The notes: generated from the letters alone by a model not told the origin. A DNA stretch of 64,000 bases from Cyprinodon diabolis (GCA_030533445.1 CM060075.1:38790719-38854718); one strand, 5' to 3'. Shown: positions 43,601 through 53,581, numbered from the stretch's first letter. Numbers and translations: made by a program.

Positions 43601-44112
43601 AAAGGGGGGCGGCTCGGTTAACACACCCTCACGCTGGGTTGTGGCGTAGTTCTCGAGGACATTTTGTATTACCTTTGTCCTTATTACCAACGGCGATTAA
43701 AATAATGCATGGACCTGATCATTGTTCACGAGCCCAAGTTGTTCAAAAGTTACAGGCAGTCTGGTGGTCACCGTATATGACACCAATGGTAGACAGAGAA
43801 CTGGCCTTATGTCCGCATTGTCCTAAATATAATGTGCGTAAGATGTTCACACAGCCCTTAGCACATATTCCCGTGCCAGACGGTCCGTTCCGCCATCTGA
43901 TGATGGATTATGTTGACATGATAACTCGGGTTCAGGGAAAGAGATATATGTTGGTGGTTGTCTGTAGGTTTAGCAGATGGGTGGAAGCATGTCCCACTGC
44001 TCATAATGACCACAAAGCTGCAGCAAGATTTTTGTGTAAAGAAGTTTTTCCCAGATTTGGCATGCCTGATACAATATCATCTGATAATGACCTCATTTTG
44101 TTTCACAGGTGA
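40579..44112 (+). CDS. pol: Pol, first part: protease, inserted domain, RT, RNase H, integrase start
   Basis: Continues the Gag frame. In order: aspartic protease with DTGA active site (40693) and flap-end LLGRD; an insertion of about 200 residues with two HxT motifs (separate entry); reverse transcriptase with VIDLCSAFF, LPQGFVHSP and YVDD (42142-42153); RNase H with the acidic set FVDGS, AEIKAL, YTDSA and LADEAAK; integrase zinc domain (HGPDH with CPHC); and the first two catalytic Asp residues of the integrase core (43906 and 44083). The open frame ends early at TGA 44110-44112 because one base is missing at about 44089-44090, so integrase is split. Relationship to gammaretrovirus-like Pol is inferred from motif spacing and the readthrough layout. 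Confidence 0.9.
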   Translation, partial: GCPEKPDGEAILPVLTQRPQTEPTIDVTIYDSHHRFMIDTGAAYSCIGKSGIGLPLSASKIRTVGFSGKTQIIPMTEPVPMIIGEKTVCAPLLYSEDTPINLLGRDVLCQLNAKIKCTPNGISFEAIDDNEAYMMPLGLQKTPQTTSHEPEDQVFWLKLTSPTSFLQLEWETWRPLIMNHYENSKEPFLPLHCTMFYDKEKTHEDYEKSWDEEINNKTTVIQYADIVVGPQGAAAVVTFPDKDVAEWFQVTNSAPHVTLLIADEYESHDLGPMVQKAKQVTEWVNTAWDCIKLSKDGLFFKISFSQADEAIAEHIKVPGKKQMAVAAEHESLLEQVPEQVWSKSKTDVGLVKPADPIKFTIKPNAKLPFQRQYPLKREAVEGIQPIITGLETAGVLKPTASPCNTPIFPIRKPNSNDYRLVHDLRLINAIVAEEIPVVPDPHTLLSNIPPGTKWFTVIDLCSAFFSVPVHPDSQYLFAFTYKGQQYTYSRLPQGFVHSPSIFNRVLANDLNHLDIPSTMLMYVDDILICSASKEQCERDSITVLTALAEGGHKVSKQKLQFCQQTVEYLGRQLSGDKRCIAPSQLEAITQMPKPRTVGHMLSFLGMAGYSRPWVCDYAIKTAPLRALIKAAGQGHQSAQLQWTDEAEGAFQLLKQDLQTAPALANPDYGKPFHLYVAERQGYACAVLMQDTPTGKQPISYYSTKLDGVEEGLPPCYQGLAAAAFAYKKASVITMGHPIILYTSHQLHALLTSPRFVITQARRTGYEVLLSGPDLTIQRCTTINPATRMVLPTEGEPHDCLQETDTFMKVREDLYNHPIPSDLTLFVDGSCVRGETGNRAGYGIVQLNPDGTFTKVQSMSLDQPCSAQLAEIKALTAACKLATGKRVTIYTDSAYGYGVCHINASIWKQRGFVRTDGTPVTHGQAVVELIKAMQLPSALAIVKCAAHQTAKTPIAIGNNLADEAAKEATGSAVQGPMIHVTECEPITNLASLIEAQNNVSEAEKRLWVQRGAARLTHPHAGLWRSSRGHFVLPLSLLPTAIKIMHGPDHCSRAQVVQKLQAVWWSPYMTPMVDRELALCPHCPKYNVRKMFTQPLAHIPVPDGPFRHLMMDYVDMITRVQGKRYMLVVVCRFSRWVEACPTAHNDHKAAARFLCKEVFPRFGMPDTISSDNDLILFHR
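40990..41560 (+). other. Unusual insertion in Pol with two HxT motifs (2H-like)
   Basis: Between protease (ending near LLGRD) and reverse transcriptase lies about 200 residues not expected in gammaretrovirus-like Pol. It shows a strand (VFWLKLTS), a helix, a strand with HCTMFYD (His codon 41152), a helix (HEDYEKSWDEEI), hydrophobic strands, then PHVTLLIA (His codon 41344). The two H-x-T motifs, 64 residues apart, each on a predicted strand after a helix, are the signature of 2H phosphoesterases (LigT/AKAP7-like; viral examples cleave 2-5A). Spacing is shorter than the roughly 80 usual. Activity and substrate are unknown. Confidence 0.5.
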
Positions 44113-45230
44113 TCCAGCAAATGTTTAAACTGTTGTGCATAACACAGAAGTTTGGTTGTGTGTATCATCCCCAGTCACAGGGATCCGTGGAACGAGCTAA
44201 CGGAGTGCTGAAATCAAAGATCGCTAAGATAATAGCTGACAGCAACAACCGTTTGACTTGGGTGGATGCCTTGCCTGTTGCATTGATGGCAATGCGCTCT
44301 CAAACTAACCGAATAACCCATCTTACTCCCCATGAAATGCTTACAGGTCGACCAATGCCTCTCCCACAGGTTCGTGGACCCCTGCTGCAGGAGGTCTCCT
44401 TGGCACAGCTTGAACGTGAAATGGGGGACTATCTCAGGTCCTTAACACGCATTCACAGGCTTATATTTCAACAGGTGAAAGCAGCTCACGGCCGAGACGA
44501 GACACACATTCCAGTGGACGTCAGGGACGTTCAAGTTGGTGACAGTGTGTTCATACGCGTCTTTAGACGTCAGTGGAACGAGCCTCGTAGGGAAGGCCCG
44601 TTTAAAGTTGTGCTTACCACTCCCACTGCCTTGAAAGTTGAAGGTAAGCCCTTCTGGTTTCATAAAAACCACTGCACCAGGCATCGGCCTCCAGACCCAC
44701 CTGGCCTTGCTCCAGGACCGACGGGCTCTGCGCATGCTGACAGGGCAGCAACAAGTCTCCCTCCGCAGCACCCCTCCACTAGCTCACAGACTGTAGATGT
44801 TGCACCGATGTCGGGCACTGATGCGCACCCACTCCCCTCCACGTCCGGCGTCCAAAGACGTTCGGCACGTTTGGCAGCCCGCCAATCACCACTGCCAGGG
44901 GACTCTGAGGATGACAGTGTTCATTCTTATGCTTCCTATCCGCCTTCTGATTCTGGTGGCAATGATGATGATCTTGCTGCCACTGAGACTTCTTCTGGTT
45001 CTGACCCAGATCCATCCTTCGTTCAGGCACTGGACCAACTTCTTTCTTCTGACCCACCAGATGCTGGTGGCGTCCTGTCCCCTTCACATTCCTCACCTGT
45101 ACCTTCCCCTTTCTTCCCCTCCCTCTCCCCTTCCTCCTCCACGACGAGTGGGCCGTCGATCGACTCGGTCCCGCCCACCCCATCGCCGTCTGGGCATCTC
45201 TCGGATGCGCATTCTCCCGACTCTGACTAA
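44091..45230 (+). CDS. pol: Pol, second part: integrase core end and C-terminal domain
   Basis: In a frame shifted from the upstream part, this segment supplies the third catalytic residue (Glu codon 44190 in GSVERANG), the end of the core and a C-terminal domain with an SH3-like VGDSVFIRVFRRQW stretch and HKNHCTR. The two halves join if one base is restored: catalytic Asp to Glu spacing is 107 nucleotides where a D-35-E enzyme needs 108. The last 150 residues are a low-complexity Ser/Pro/Asp tail. The open frame ends at 45230, overlapping the env start. Confidence 0.85.
   Translation, partial: PHFVSQVIQQMFKLLCITQKFGCVYHPQSQGSVERANGVLKSKIAKIIADSNNRLTWVDALPVALMAMRSQTNRITHLTPHEMLTGRPMPLPQVRGPLLQEVSLAQLEREMGDYLRSLTRIHRLIFQQVKAAHGRDETHIPVDVRDVQVGDSVFIRVFRRQWNEPRREGPFKVVLTTPTALKVEGKPFWFHKNHCTRHRPPDPPGLAPGPTGSAHADRAATSLPPQHPSTSSQTVDVAPMSGTDAHPLPSTSGVQRRSARLAARQSPLPGDSEDDSVHSYASYPPSDSGGNDDDLAATETSSGSDPDPSFVQALDQLLSSDPPDAGGVLSPSHSSPVPSPFFPSLSPSSSTTSGPSIDSVPPTPSPSGHLSDAHSPDSD
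45042..45060 (+). promoter_or_regulatory. Candidate env splice acceptor
   Basis: A pyrimidine-rich tctttcttctgacccaccag ends with AG at 45059-45060, 144 bases before the preferred env ATG and immediately before an in-frame ATG. With the leader donor at 36832 it could produce the env mRNA. Confidence 0.45.
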
Positions 45231-47139
45231 TCTGACTAATCTTCTTGTAGTGTTAACCCTTTGTGGGTTAACAAGGGGGGATCTGATTAAGGTTACTACT
45301 AACACGACACACACACACTTAATGCGTCACACACAAACATGTGCACTAGCAATGGTAACACTAGCTACTAACCAAGGGGTAATCAGTAATAATGATGGAA
45401 AAGATTTATCACTAATGCATGTGCAAATCAAAGGATATGATTATGTAATGTCTGAAGAAATTTTAGGGAAGTCAATGGGGAAACATTGGCTTGGAATTCC
45501 ACGAAGCATGGACTGCCGTGGGGATGGGATGGTGATCATTGAGGTAAGATGCAGAACAAACATATGCCAAAACACACTAACAGGACAAGTAATGACAGTA
45601 AAAAGAGCACATAAAGTGGTGCAACTGATAAACAGAAGACAGAAAAGAGATCTAGACAAATTAAAGACTGCACACTGGGAAACCAACATGTTCCAACAAT
45701 GGATTCAGTACTCTGTCCAGACAATGTTCAAAGCCAAAAAGCGCCCGAAAGATGATTGTATAGCCTGTTATAATGTTAAAAAATTACCAGCCCTTCAGAT
45801 TATTCCAGGAAGTAAAATAGGCGACTGCCCAGATGTAACGGAGTGCTTTGCTCATTGTGCCATGCAGATGGCCGGAGGTCTTTCATCCTTGTCAGAAGAC
45901 CACACAATATGCCCCAGAGCACTGAACTCCTCAATCAATGAGGTGATGAGCACTTTCTCCCTTCCACCCGTAGTACGAAAACCAGCTGAACTGATTTTTC
46001 CATTCTGTATAGCCCGAGGGAAAGAATTAGAAGAGGTGACCAAGAGAACCTCTAGACAAATGTGGACAACGGATGGATTGGTGACATGTAGTAATAGAAC
46101 ATGGTACCCACCAACAGCAAATGGGAACCTCACCCACCACATTAAGTTTTGTAAAACAAGCCCCAATGCGACCATACGCTGTGAACAGGTAGTACCAGAT
46201 GGGGGACATGTTATTTATGAGTTCCAACCTTCAAGTGTATCTCAATACCGAATACTGAGCCTGGTAAAGGGATCTGTCCCTTTAGGTGACATTTTTTGGA
46301 TGTGTCACAATGAAACACAGATGTTGGCCACATTGCCCCCTCAGTGGGAAGGTATCTGTGCACCAGTAATGCTGACAGGACAACTAAAGTTAATAGTAAA
46401 TAACCCAATAGACAGTAATGTAACATCTAACGACATAACCAACCGCATTAAGAGAAGTGCTCCTGTTAAACATGAGTGGAAGACCTCAGATGAAGTATAT
46501 ATCTCTTGGGATCAGGTCCCATATGGGGTACCTGAGGAACAGGCTGCTATAGGGAGTGATTGGATAAAAAGCGGGAGGGGGGCTGGTTCAGTACCAATCT
46601 ATGGAACCATTGTTAATGCTCAGTATATAGCTCGCAATAGTAGATGGGTAAATCTCTTATGGTATAATCAACAAAGATTTATAAATTTTACGATAAAAGG
46701 TATGGATCTGGTGAAGGATCAATTGCATGCAACGTCACTAATGGTTCTACAACATAGGTTCGTGTTAGAGTCTCGCATGGCTGGGGACCAAGGAATATGT
46801 GATTATATAGGAGAAGATTGCTGTACTTTAATTCCCATGCACACAGATGTTAACGGTAGCCTCACAGGAGTCCTACAGGAAATGAAACGAATGAGGGAAG
46901 AACATGTACTGCAGTCCAATTGGAACACTCAATTGAAGGGATTCTGGGACTGGTTTAATAAGCTTGGATGGGGAAAGTATCTTAAAGCAGCAGGGATGAT
47001 TTTAGGAGCAGTAATATTGATCATATTAGTAGTCATTTGTTGCATCATACCCCTTGTGCGGGGATTGGTCTCAAGACTTGTTGTAAGTGTAACTGGTCAG
47101 TTCCCAGTTGTAGAGATACAATTGGACCAAGTAATGTAG
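45205..47139 (+). CDS. env: Env glycoprotein
   Basis: Surface and transmembrane envelope protein, 644 residues from the ATG at 45205. That start gives a clear signal peptide (NLLVVLTLCGLTRG) and overlaps pol by 26 bases. An in-frame ATG at 45061, directly after an acceptor-like tttcttctgacccaccag, would add 48 residues as a long leader. SU contains CIAC (CXXC, Cys at 45757), many N-x-S/T sites, and an early furin-like RRQKR (45634-45648). A second furin-like RIKR (46444-46455) probably separates SU from TM. TM has the CX6CC motif (CDYIGEDCC, 46798 onward), a heptad region before it, a membrane helix (about 46987-47060) and a tail of about 25 residues. CX6CC with CXXC marks a gamma-type covalently linked envelope. 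No disruption is visible. Confidence 0.85.
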   Translation: MRILPTLTNLTNLLVVLTLCGLTRGDLIKVTTNTTHTHLMRHTQTCALAMVTLATNQGVISNNDGKDLSLMHVQIKGYDYVMSEEILGKSMGKHWLGIPRSMDCRGDGMVIIEVRCRTNICQNTLTGQVMTVKRAHKVVQLINRRQKRDLDKLKTAHWETNMFQQWIQYSVQTMFKAKKRPKDDCIACYNVKKLPALQIIPGSKIGDCPDVTECFAHCAMQMAGGLSSLSEDHTICPRALNSSINEVMSTFSLPPVVRKPAELIFPFCIARGKELEEVTKRTSRQMWTTDGLVTCSNRTWYPPTANGNLTHHIKFCKTSPNATIRCEQVVPDGGHVIYEFQPSSVSQYRILSLVKGSVPLGDIFWMCHNETQMLATLPPQWEGICAPVMLTGQLKLIVNNPIDSNVTSNDITNRIKRSAPVKHEWKTSDEVYISWDQVPYGVPEEQAAIGSDWIKSGRGAGSVPIYGTIVNAQYIARNSRWVNLLWYNQQRFINFTIKGMDLVKDQLHATSLMVLQHRFVLESRMAGDQGICDYIGEDCCTLIPMHTDVNGSLTGVLQEMKRMREEHVLQSNWNTQLKGFWDWFNKLGWGKYLKAAGMILGAVILIILVVICCIIPLVRGLVSRLVVSVTGQFPVVEIQLDQVM

Positions 47140-47343
47140 AGCATAGCCATGATCTCCTCCCACCCCCACCAGGTACGTGCCTTTCTTTATTAATCAAAAT
47201 GTATACTAAATTGCACAACAATGACTCACATACTTATTTACGTAGATATAGTATTTTGCATGCAGATTCATTTAGAAGAAAATATGCCTCAAGATGATAC
47301 CTAAAAATGCCCCATTATGTCTCTGAATGCAGATTAACTGACA

Positions 47344-48177
47344 ATGGAGAGAACTCATGAGGAAAAATCTTATGAGGAAAGCTATTACCCCGAGGAATGG
47401 CAAGAAAAGAATAAAAAGAGATGTTACACACAGGCGTCAGTAGGCACACACGTAGAGATAGCCGCAGGCTCCTATGTTCCCCCTAGGCAGCCGGAAGATC
47501 CTGCAGAGGGGCCGAGTGCTGCACCTACAGAGTGGAGCAAACCGATGAGGACACCCAGAAGGCAGCCTGATGATCAACCGCGACAGCCTACTGGGAAGCC
47601 ACTGTCCATCTTGATGTCACCGGGGGACCTCAGTATTGATCTCGGCCCAACCAGCACCCCTGCCAGTCCTGAGAATCCCGAGGATCGCCGACCACCGTCA
47701 CCTTGCCATCATAATTATCCGCCACCATCCATTCCAGGCGTACTGGCCATCTTTGGGGTCCTAGCAGATGACATACAGCTTGATCTTGCCGAAGCTCATC
47801 ATGTTGCAAAGTTCTTGGCTCATCCGCTGGAGTCATACAACACCAACAGTGATCTCAAGCCTGAAATCACCTCTATGACCAAAACAGTTTATGCCCAATT
47901 CATGAAGGGTCTGATGCACCCCGAGCCACGACGGTCTTTTGCACGGATGCGTCGCACCATATACAAACGCAAAGTACAAGCTGGGAAACGGCAGTTGACC
48001 ACGGACAATCTGGGACTGAGACAGGACCTTCAGAAAGCTCATCAGACCATCATCAGCCTACAACAGCAGGTGATGCAGCTGACTACTGATCTGCAGAACG
48101 TGGCTCCATATATGCAGGGGGGCCCAAACGGAGGGCAGAATTATGAACAGAATTATGGGGGCCATCCTTATCATTGA
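47344..48177 (+). CDS. Unrecognised 3' accessory ORF of the provirus
   Basis: An intact 277-codon ORF between env and the 3' LTR, absent from simple retroviruses. It has an acidic, Tyr-rich start (EEKSYEESYYPEEW), a Pro-rich region (about residues 45-135), a predicted helical block, a basic patch (RRSFARMRRTIYKRK) that could be a nuclear or RNA-binding signal, a coiled coil (about 215-255, with LQQQVMQLTTDLQ) and a Gly/Asn/Tyr-rich tail. There is no signal peptide or membrane segment. I recognise no family. A pyrimidine-rich acceptor-like ctcccacccccaccag ends at 47172, just after env, and could splice from the leader donor. It may be a regulatory or accessory protein; function is not inferable from sequence alone. 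Confidence 0.7.
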   Translation: MERTHEEKSYEESYYPEEWQEKNKKRCYTQASVGTHVEIAAGSYVPPRQPEDPAEGPSAAPTEWSKPMRTPRRQPDDQPRQPTGKPLSILMSPGDLSIDLGPTSTPASPENPEDRRPPSPCHHNYPPPSIPGVLAIFGVLADDIQLDLAEAHHVAKFLAHPLESYNTNSDLKPEITSMTKTVYAQFMKGLMHPEPRRSFARMRRTIYKRKVQAGKRQLTTDNLGLRQDLQKAHQTIISLQQQVMQLTTDLQNVAPYMQGGPNGGQNYEQNYGGHPYH

Positions 48178-48833
48178 TATCAACCTCAACGCCATACTGG
48201 ATATAAGGACAATGCTGATAATTACTGATTATATATACCTATGTTAAAAATAATTGACATAATCACTGTGTATACTACATGTGACAGTACACGTACTGTG
48301 CAGGAGAGTGCCACTTGGATACTCCTATGTTGGTTGTAATGACGGTCATTGACCATTAGATGACGTGCGCGCCTGCCTTAGTCCAGGCATGATGTGGCTT
48401 TTCTTGGTTATTTATGGGTGTGTCTTGACACCTATGCAGAGGGGGATGCGATGACTTCGCAACACAAGATGCTGCTTGGGCATTGGAATTTTCCTCTGCT
48501 GAAATAATAAACAGAATTAGAAAACTCATTCTATAAAAAAAGTAAGCAACGAGGAGCAGATCCTCTCAAGTGAGCCAAGAGGGGGATCCCTCTTAGTTTG
48601 AGATGTTCTTGATTTTACATTCTACTTTTTGCTTTTTGTCATTTTACCAGGTACTCACACTTACAATTTTTTATATACCAGTCACTAGCACTATAGGGTA
48701 TGTGTTTGGTCTCACTTTTGGTTTGGGGTGCACAATATATATATATATATATAACCATCAGTTACTTTTTAAGATTTCACTTTAATGGGATAATCACCGG
48801 CATAGCAACTTAGTGTTGATCCTTTTTAGGATC
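48178..48833 (+). other. Non-coding 3' region of the provirus
   Basis: About 650 bases between the accessory ORF and polypurine tract, with a short (at)n microsatellite near 48730-48752. No ORF or clear motif; it could hold RNA export or stability elements. Confidence 0.4.
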
Positions 48834-48845
48834 AAAGGGGGGAAA
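48834..48845 (+). promoter_or_regulatory. Polypurine tract
   Basis: aaaggggggaaa lies directly before the TG of the 3' LTR, the normal position for plus-strand DNA priming. Confidence 0.9.
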
Positions 48846-49731
48846 TGTAGTGTATTATTTGTCATAAATGATTAGAATAAAACAAGAATTAAAAGTTTTA
48901 AATGATTAAAGAGAGTTGTGTTCATGAATACATTTATGTAGGCCAAGAGGAGAAAAACAGAGCAATGAGTGTGTGTAACTGCTGCACCTGACTGTAAGAG
49001 GAAGAAAAGCACACTCATCTGCTGGAAAGCACAGGATTAAGGCCCTTAGTGATAAGAAAAAGCACCCTCATAAAAATGAAGTATTTGACATATCAAGGTT
49101 AACCAGCTCAGCAAAATTTGGCCATACAACTTGTGATAAATAGAGTTGTTATTTTCAAGGCACAATGTGCAGTACTGATCCCAGAAGGGGTGATGCTTTG
49201 ACTGAGACACAAAGAGGAACACTAGGCCAGACTGACATGGCTTAAAGTAGGGAAAGGATAAGTTTCAACATGTTTGTGATTAAACTGTCATAAGTTTCTG
49301 ATTTAAGTGCACTAAATGTCATCATGATTTGCAAAGAAATGTCACAATGACCTGTAACAAAGACTGTTGATTAAATATATAAAAAATATGCTGTCAAAGG
49401 GATTTTCCACCGGTAAGATAAAAATAATTGGTTTTACCCGAAGAAAAAGTACCTAGAATAGTGAAAAAAGGAGGGGGCCTGTAGGAGGAGCTAACAGGCC
49501 CCATGAAATGTATAAAAGAGGGCCATTTTCATTATTTGTTCAGTTGCACGCCGGCGGTCAACTCGTGTGTGATTCTTTGTATGTTGCAATAAATTGCATT
49601 GGACCTGGACTTCAGCTGCTTCTGCCTGATTTTTGGATCATTGTTTGCAATTTTTCTGCCTTTTAAAAGACTTTGAATTTTTACAAAAACTTAGCTCTAA
49701 TTTTAAGTCGCTGAGGAGATTTCCAACGACA
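48846..49731 (+). mobile_element. Provirus 3' LTR
   Basis: 886 bp, apparently identical to the 5' LTR, with TATA box and AATAAA at the corresponding positions. The following aaca (49732-49735) completes the 4-bp target duplication. Confidence 0.95.
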
Positions 49732-49735
49732 AACA

Positions 49736-51613
49736 GAGCATCGCTTTGGACAGATACGCTGCACAGGTTTCACCAGCAACTTCCTCCTCACACCCCGCTC
49801 TCTCTTTTGGTCTGCGCATCGCAGTAGTTCTAAACCACACATGATGCATGAATTATTGCCCACCCGCTCTCACTCGCATTAAAAAAACACCACCTCACAT
49901 AGTCTAAAATCAGCGATGAATTATCCGACTCGCGGGCTTCCGTGAACAACTATCTATATCAGGGAGACTCCCGGAATTCGGGAGACTTGGGATGTTTGGG
50001 TTTTATAGCAGATAGGGTTCTGTTAGGTCGGGATCCTGTGCTGCTCTATAACCGTTAACTATGCGTGCCAGTCAGGTGTGTCGTCCTCTGTGGCCTTAAG
50101 CTGTTCTGCTTAGTGGAACCGCACACAGCACTGCTAAACCGATCCTGCTCCATCATACTCTCTGCTCTGTGGTTGCCTGAGGAGGAGGAACTCCTTTGGC
50201 TCCCTTTTCACACAACTTCTTTAACGCAGGAACGGTTTCACTCTTCCTCTTCCTCTGTCCCTTCAACCAGTGAACAGGGGGCCTTCCCCCTTTCGCCATC
50301 CGTCCAGGATGGTAGATGTCACCTTTCTACACTCTTCTACCTTTCTAGCTCTTTGTTCAGCCTTCAGACACAGTTCTGTTTCTGTGACTTTCTCTGATCA
50401 AACACATCAACAACCAGCAGATCTTTTCTAGGATTTCTAGTTGACTCAACCACTTTCTGAATCTCACTTTCACAAGCCTCTATGCTGAGACTAATTATCG
50501 CTTTATGCTCTTCTGTGGACAAAGAGATTAATATGCTAATTAGAGCTCAGGGCCTCCATCTCTGCTAAAGCTGCCGAAGCTCCCTCTGCTACCTTATCCT
50601 GTTCCCTCTCCATTATGTTCACTAGGAAAGGATGAAGCAGGAAACGTAGCACACAGGCTACAAATCACTAACCCTTTTAGAACCACACACACAAAGGCTG
50701 ATACACTCCATTTGCTGTAGGTCTGTTTACCTACAGGGCAGGGGTACAACATGTGCAGACAGTTACGATACGCAGGTTATCTTTAAAGCATCTTTGTTAA
50801 AACCATCAGCAGTTGAACCAGAAAGCTTATTTCACATAAAAACACAAACACATTTATTAATTCTACCTAGTTAACCCAAGCAAAGCACTTATTAAGCATC
50901 AGATGGAAAGGGGGAATGGTGGATGTTACTGTTTGGCTTGGTGGAGTGGAAGGCCTTCCTGCCTCGGTATGGTTCTCTTTTGCCCAGTCTGTTTGTCCAA
51001 CAGCAGCTCTTAAAGATATTTGGATTAATCCGATCCAATAACAAGAGGCAACTTTGCAGGGGGGTTATTTTTATAACTCATAATTGGCATTGACATCTCC
51101 CTTTAACTACAGCGGTTAGCTGGCAGCCGCGACCTTGCAGCAACCCGGAGGCTTCTCTCAGGCAGGACCAGTATGGCACCGGTTGACGGCTTCTAACGGG
51201 TCCTCGTTACCGGGATCGGCCCCCCCGTTGCTCCTTTGACGGTTACATTTAAGTTACCAGAGCTGGATTAGCTCTCCCTCTCTCTGCTGCAGCAGACGGT
51301 TTCAGGAAACACTGCATTTAACTCTGTTTGAATCGCAGGAAAAAGGACAAAACACTACGATCAGCTCCTTCTGAATCATTGGAAAAAAGGTAGTCTGACT
51401 CGGTCCAGCGAGCACAGATCTCTCGAGAGAGATTTGGTTACCAAGTAACGTAAGGTCACCCCCTCAGGGCCACCGTAGCTTTCAGCTGAGAAGCGATTAG
51501 ACGAGACTTTAGTAGCCGGGGGCCACTGGAAACAGGAAGTTGAATGAGAGAGTTTCTTTTCTAAACTCAGTCCAAGAGATGTGCCTTCAGAGGGGAGTAG
51601 TAGAGTAGACCAT
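49736..51613. other. Flank of the provirus, repeat-derived in part
   Basis: Contains an inverted ctcccggaattcgggag near 49967 and decayed sequence. I cannot name a family or find an exon. The frame 50065-50397 shows no domain. The last part borders a minus-strand LTR and may include its decayed internal region. Confidence 0.3.
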
Positions 51614-52203
51614 TGTTAAATATGGAAGTTATGTTCCCCTGAAGGCAGCTGCGCCTCGGAACTTCCCTACCACTTCTTTACCTGGGAGCAAGTTATTTAC
51701 TACTCTTAACTCAACTGGGTAAAACCATATAAAAAAGGACTAAAAAACAGGAGTAAAAAATAACAGAGTTTATGCCAGATCAGGTCGTTACCGGACAGAG
51801 AATTTGCTTGGAGTTGGCACAGCTGTGGGCTCAGAAAACGTCAGCGAGCGTCCAGCAAAGATTGAGCCCCGAAACAAGGTCATCTCCTCCTTCTTATAGC
51901 TCATGAGTCCATGTGTTGCACCAGGTGGATTCTCAGCTGTCCGTATCAGAAACTGACACGCCATCCATGCTCTGACCTTTATGCATCTTACCTCTTTACC
52001 CCAGGATTCAAATAGCTCTCCTTTATCAGTCCGGCTCCAAGATGTGCCCATATCCTGTGTATTTCTAAAGACACGAAGGCTGTCCTGATTATATGACCTC
52101 CGTACACACAGCGACATCCACCATGTGAAGGAAGGCCTTCTACTCTGTCTAATCTGGCTAACAAACTAACAATGCACATGATGTATAAAGAATAAACCTA
52201 ACA
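51614..52203 (-). mobile_element. LTR of the 28-kb family, reverse orientation
   Basis: 590 bp, ending (read in reverse) atttaaca and starting tgttaggttt. It shares gggagcaagttatttactac-type text and the aataaactctg-like signal with 27932-28472 but is clearly diverged. Flanks ccat and ccgt differ at one base, so any duplication is decayed. No internal retroviral genes are seen, so it is probably solo. Confidence 0.6.
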
Positions 52204-53581
52204 CCGTTGATCCCAACATCACTCAAAATACACCATCATTTTCACCAGATGCAAAAAAATGCATAAGTGTGTTTCTGGATCTTCTTATCCACATTAAATA
52301 ACAACAAAAGGCGGCAGGGATCACAGAAAAAGTGAAACCTTTGATCCTTTTCGAAGTTTCGCTTTTAAAAAACTCATCACTTCAACAAAGAAATCAGATT
52401 GCGTAATTATTAAGAATGATGCTTGGAACTCATCCACGTGGCTTATTAGGTTACAGAAAGAGACACGCTGCAGCTTCCCTTCCAGGTTCTACGATCTTTT
52501 CCAAAGCCAGCTACATCAAAAGCAAAACTGGCTTTCAGCAGTTGGTATTTTTTTCTTGCAATTAGTTTCATAAACATCATACTGTGCTGTGTTTTATGCA
52601 GACATTCAAAGTAATGTGAGGTGCTTTGTCTAAAATTAATTATACTAGAACTTGAATTTATGCAAAACAGTGTCAGTGAATCAGACTCGGAACGTTTTTT
52701 TCCATCTACACCGGCCCACTTATGCCACACAATACGAGTACACATTTTGAATTACCCCATCTATATTCAAGCATCACACGACAACCATCACCGAGACTTC
52801 TATGATGTGGTTTTACTGGCTTTGGTTACGCGTCAGTGACTGCTGCTGCATAACGTCGACAGTCACCACATCTGCATCAGTTGCCAGATGTCACTTACTT
52901 ACCTTTTTCCAGACTAAAACATTTTCATAAACCGCCAAAGTCTATTGATCTCTTAAGCCATAAATCTAAAGAAAAACATTTTTTACCCAAAGACGGCCAT
53001 CCTAAACTGACAGATTGGGAAACATCCAAACCTGACGACAATGCACGTAAGACGGGAAACGGTAGCCTCTAGATGCAAAACCCCATCATGCACCGCAACA
53101 TATTTTTGCAAAATATAAATTTGCCACATATAAGAGAAACATCTTATTTTGGTTTAAAGAAAGCATTTTAGTTTTATTATAATTTTGTTTGTTGCAAGGA
53201 TTTTACAGTTTAAAGAAATAAAAAATGACACCATATGCCAACCGTCACCAGGATGTGCATGACAAGGAAGGACTATGTATACTACATGCATCATTTAGGT
53301 AGTTAAGATTGGATTACTTTTTAATCTCCTTAAGTTATTTACTGTCACAGGTAAGAGCTTCGTCCAGAGAGTAATTTTTGGGGCCGGTATGATTTATTGA
53401 GGGCCCTCGCACTCTGAAATTAGGACCGGCATCACAGATTACCAGTCTGAGCCTGCAGTGAAGGAATATGTTAAAGAGGACTGAACTTACATCCAAACAT
53501 ATATAACTCGAGGACGGAGGGATCAAAGAGGAACTCTTTGGTTTTAACCTGAATGTGTTCTGTTTGTGTTCCAGCTGGAAA
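52204..53581. other. Upstream region of the C-type lectin gene
   Basis: AT-rich DNA without recognised exon or repeat. The promoter and 5' untranslated region of the downstream gene should lie here; I cannot place them. Confidence 0.35.

Noticed and set aside
44086..44112. Programmed frameshift within integrase
   Set aside because: No slippery heptamer, and the position in the catalytic core makes no sense for regulated expression; a missing base explains it.
44797..45060. env starting far upstream at 44797
   Set aside because: This part overlaps the integrase tail in another frame, has no signal peptide, and lies upstream of the candidate splice acceptor.
45093..45314. Arg-rich antisense frame over the pol/env overlap
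   Set aside because: Composition effect of Ser/Pro-rich coding sequence on the other strand; no start context or motif.
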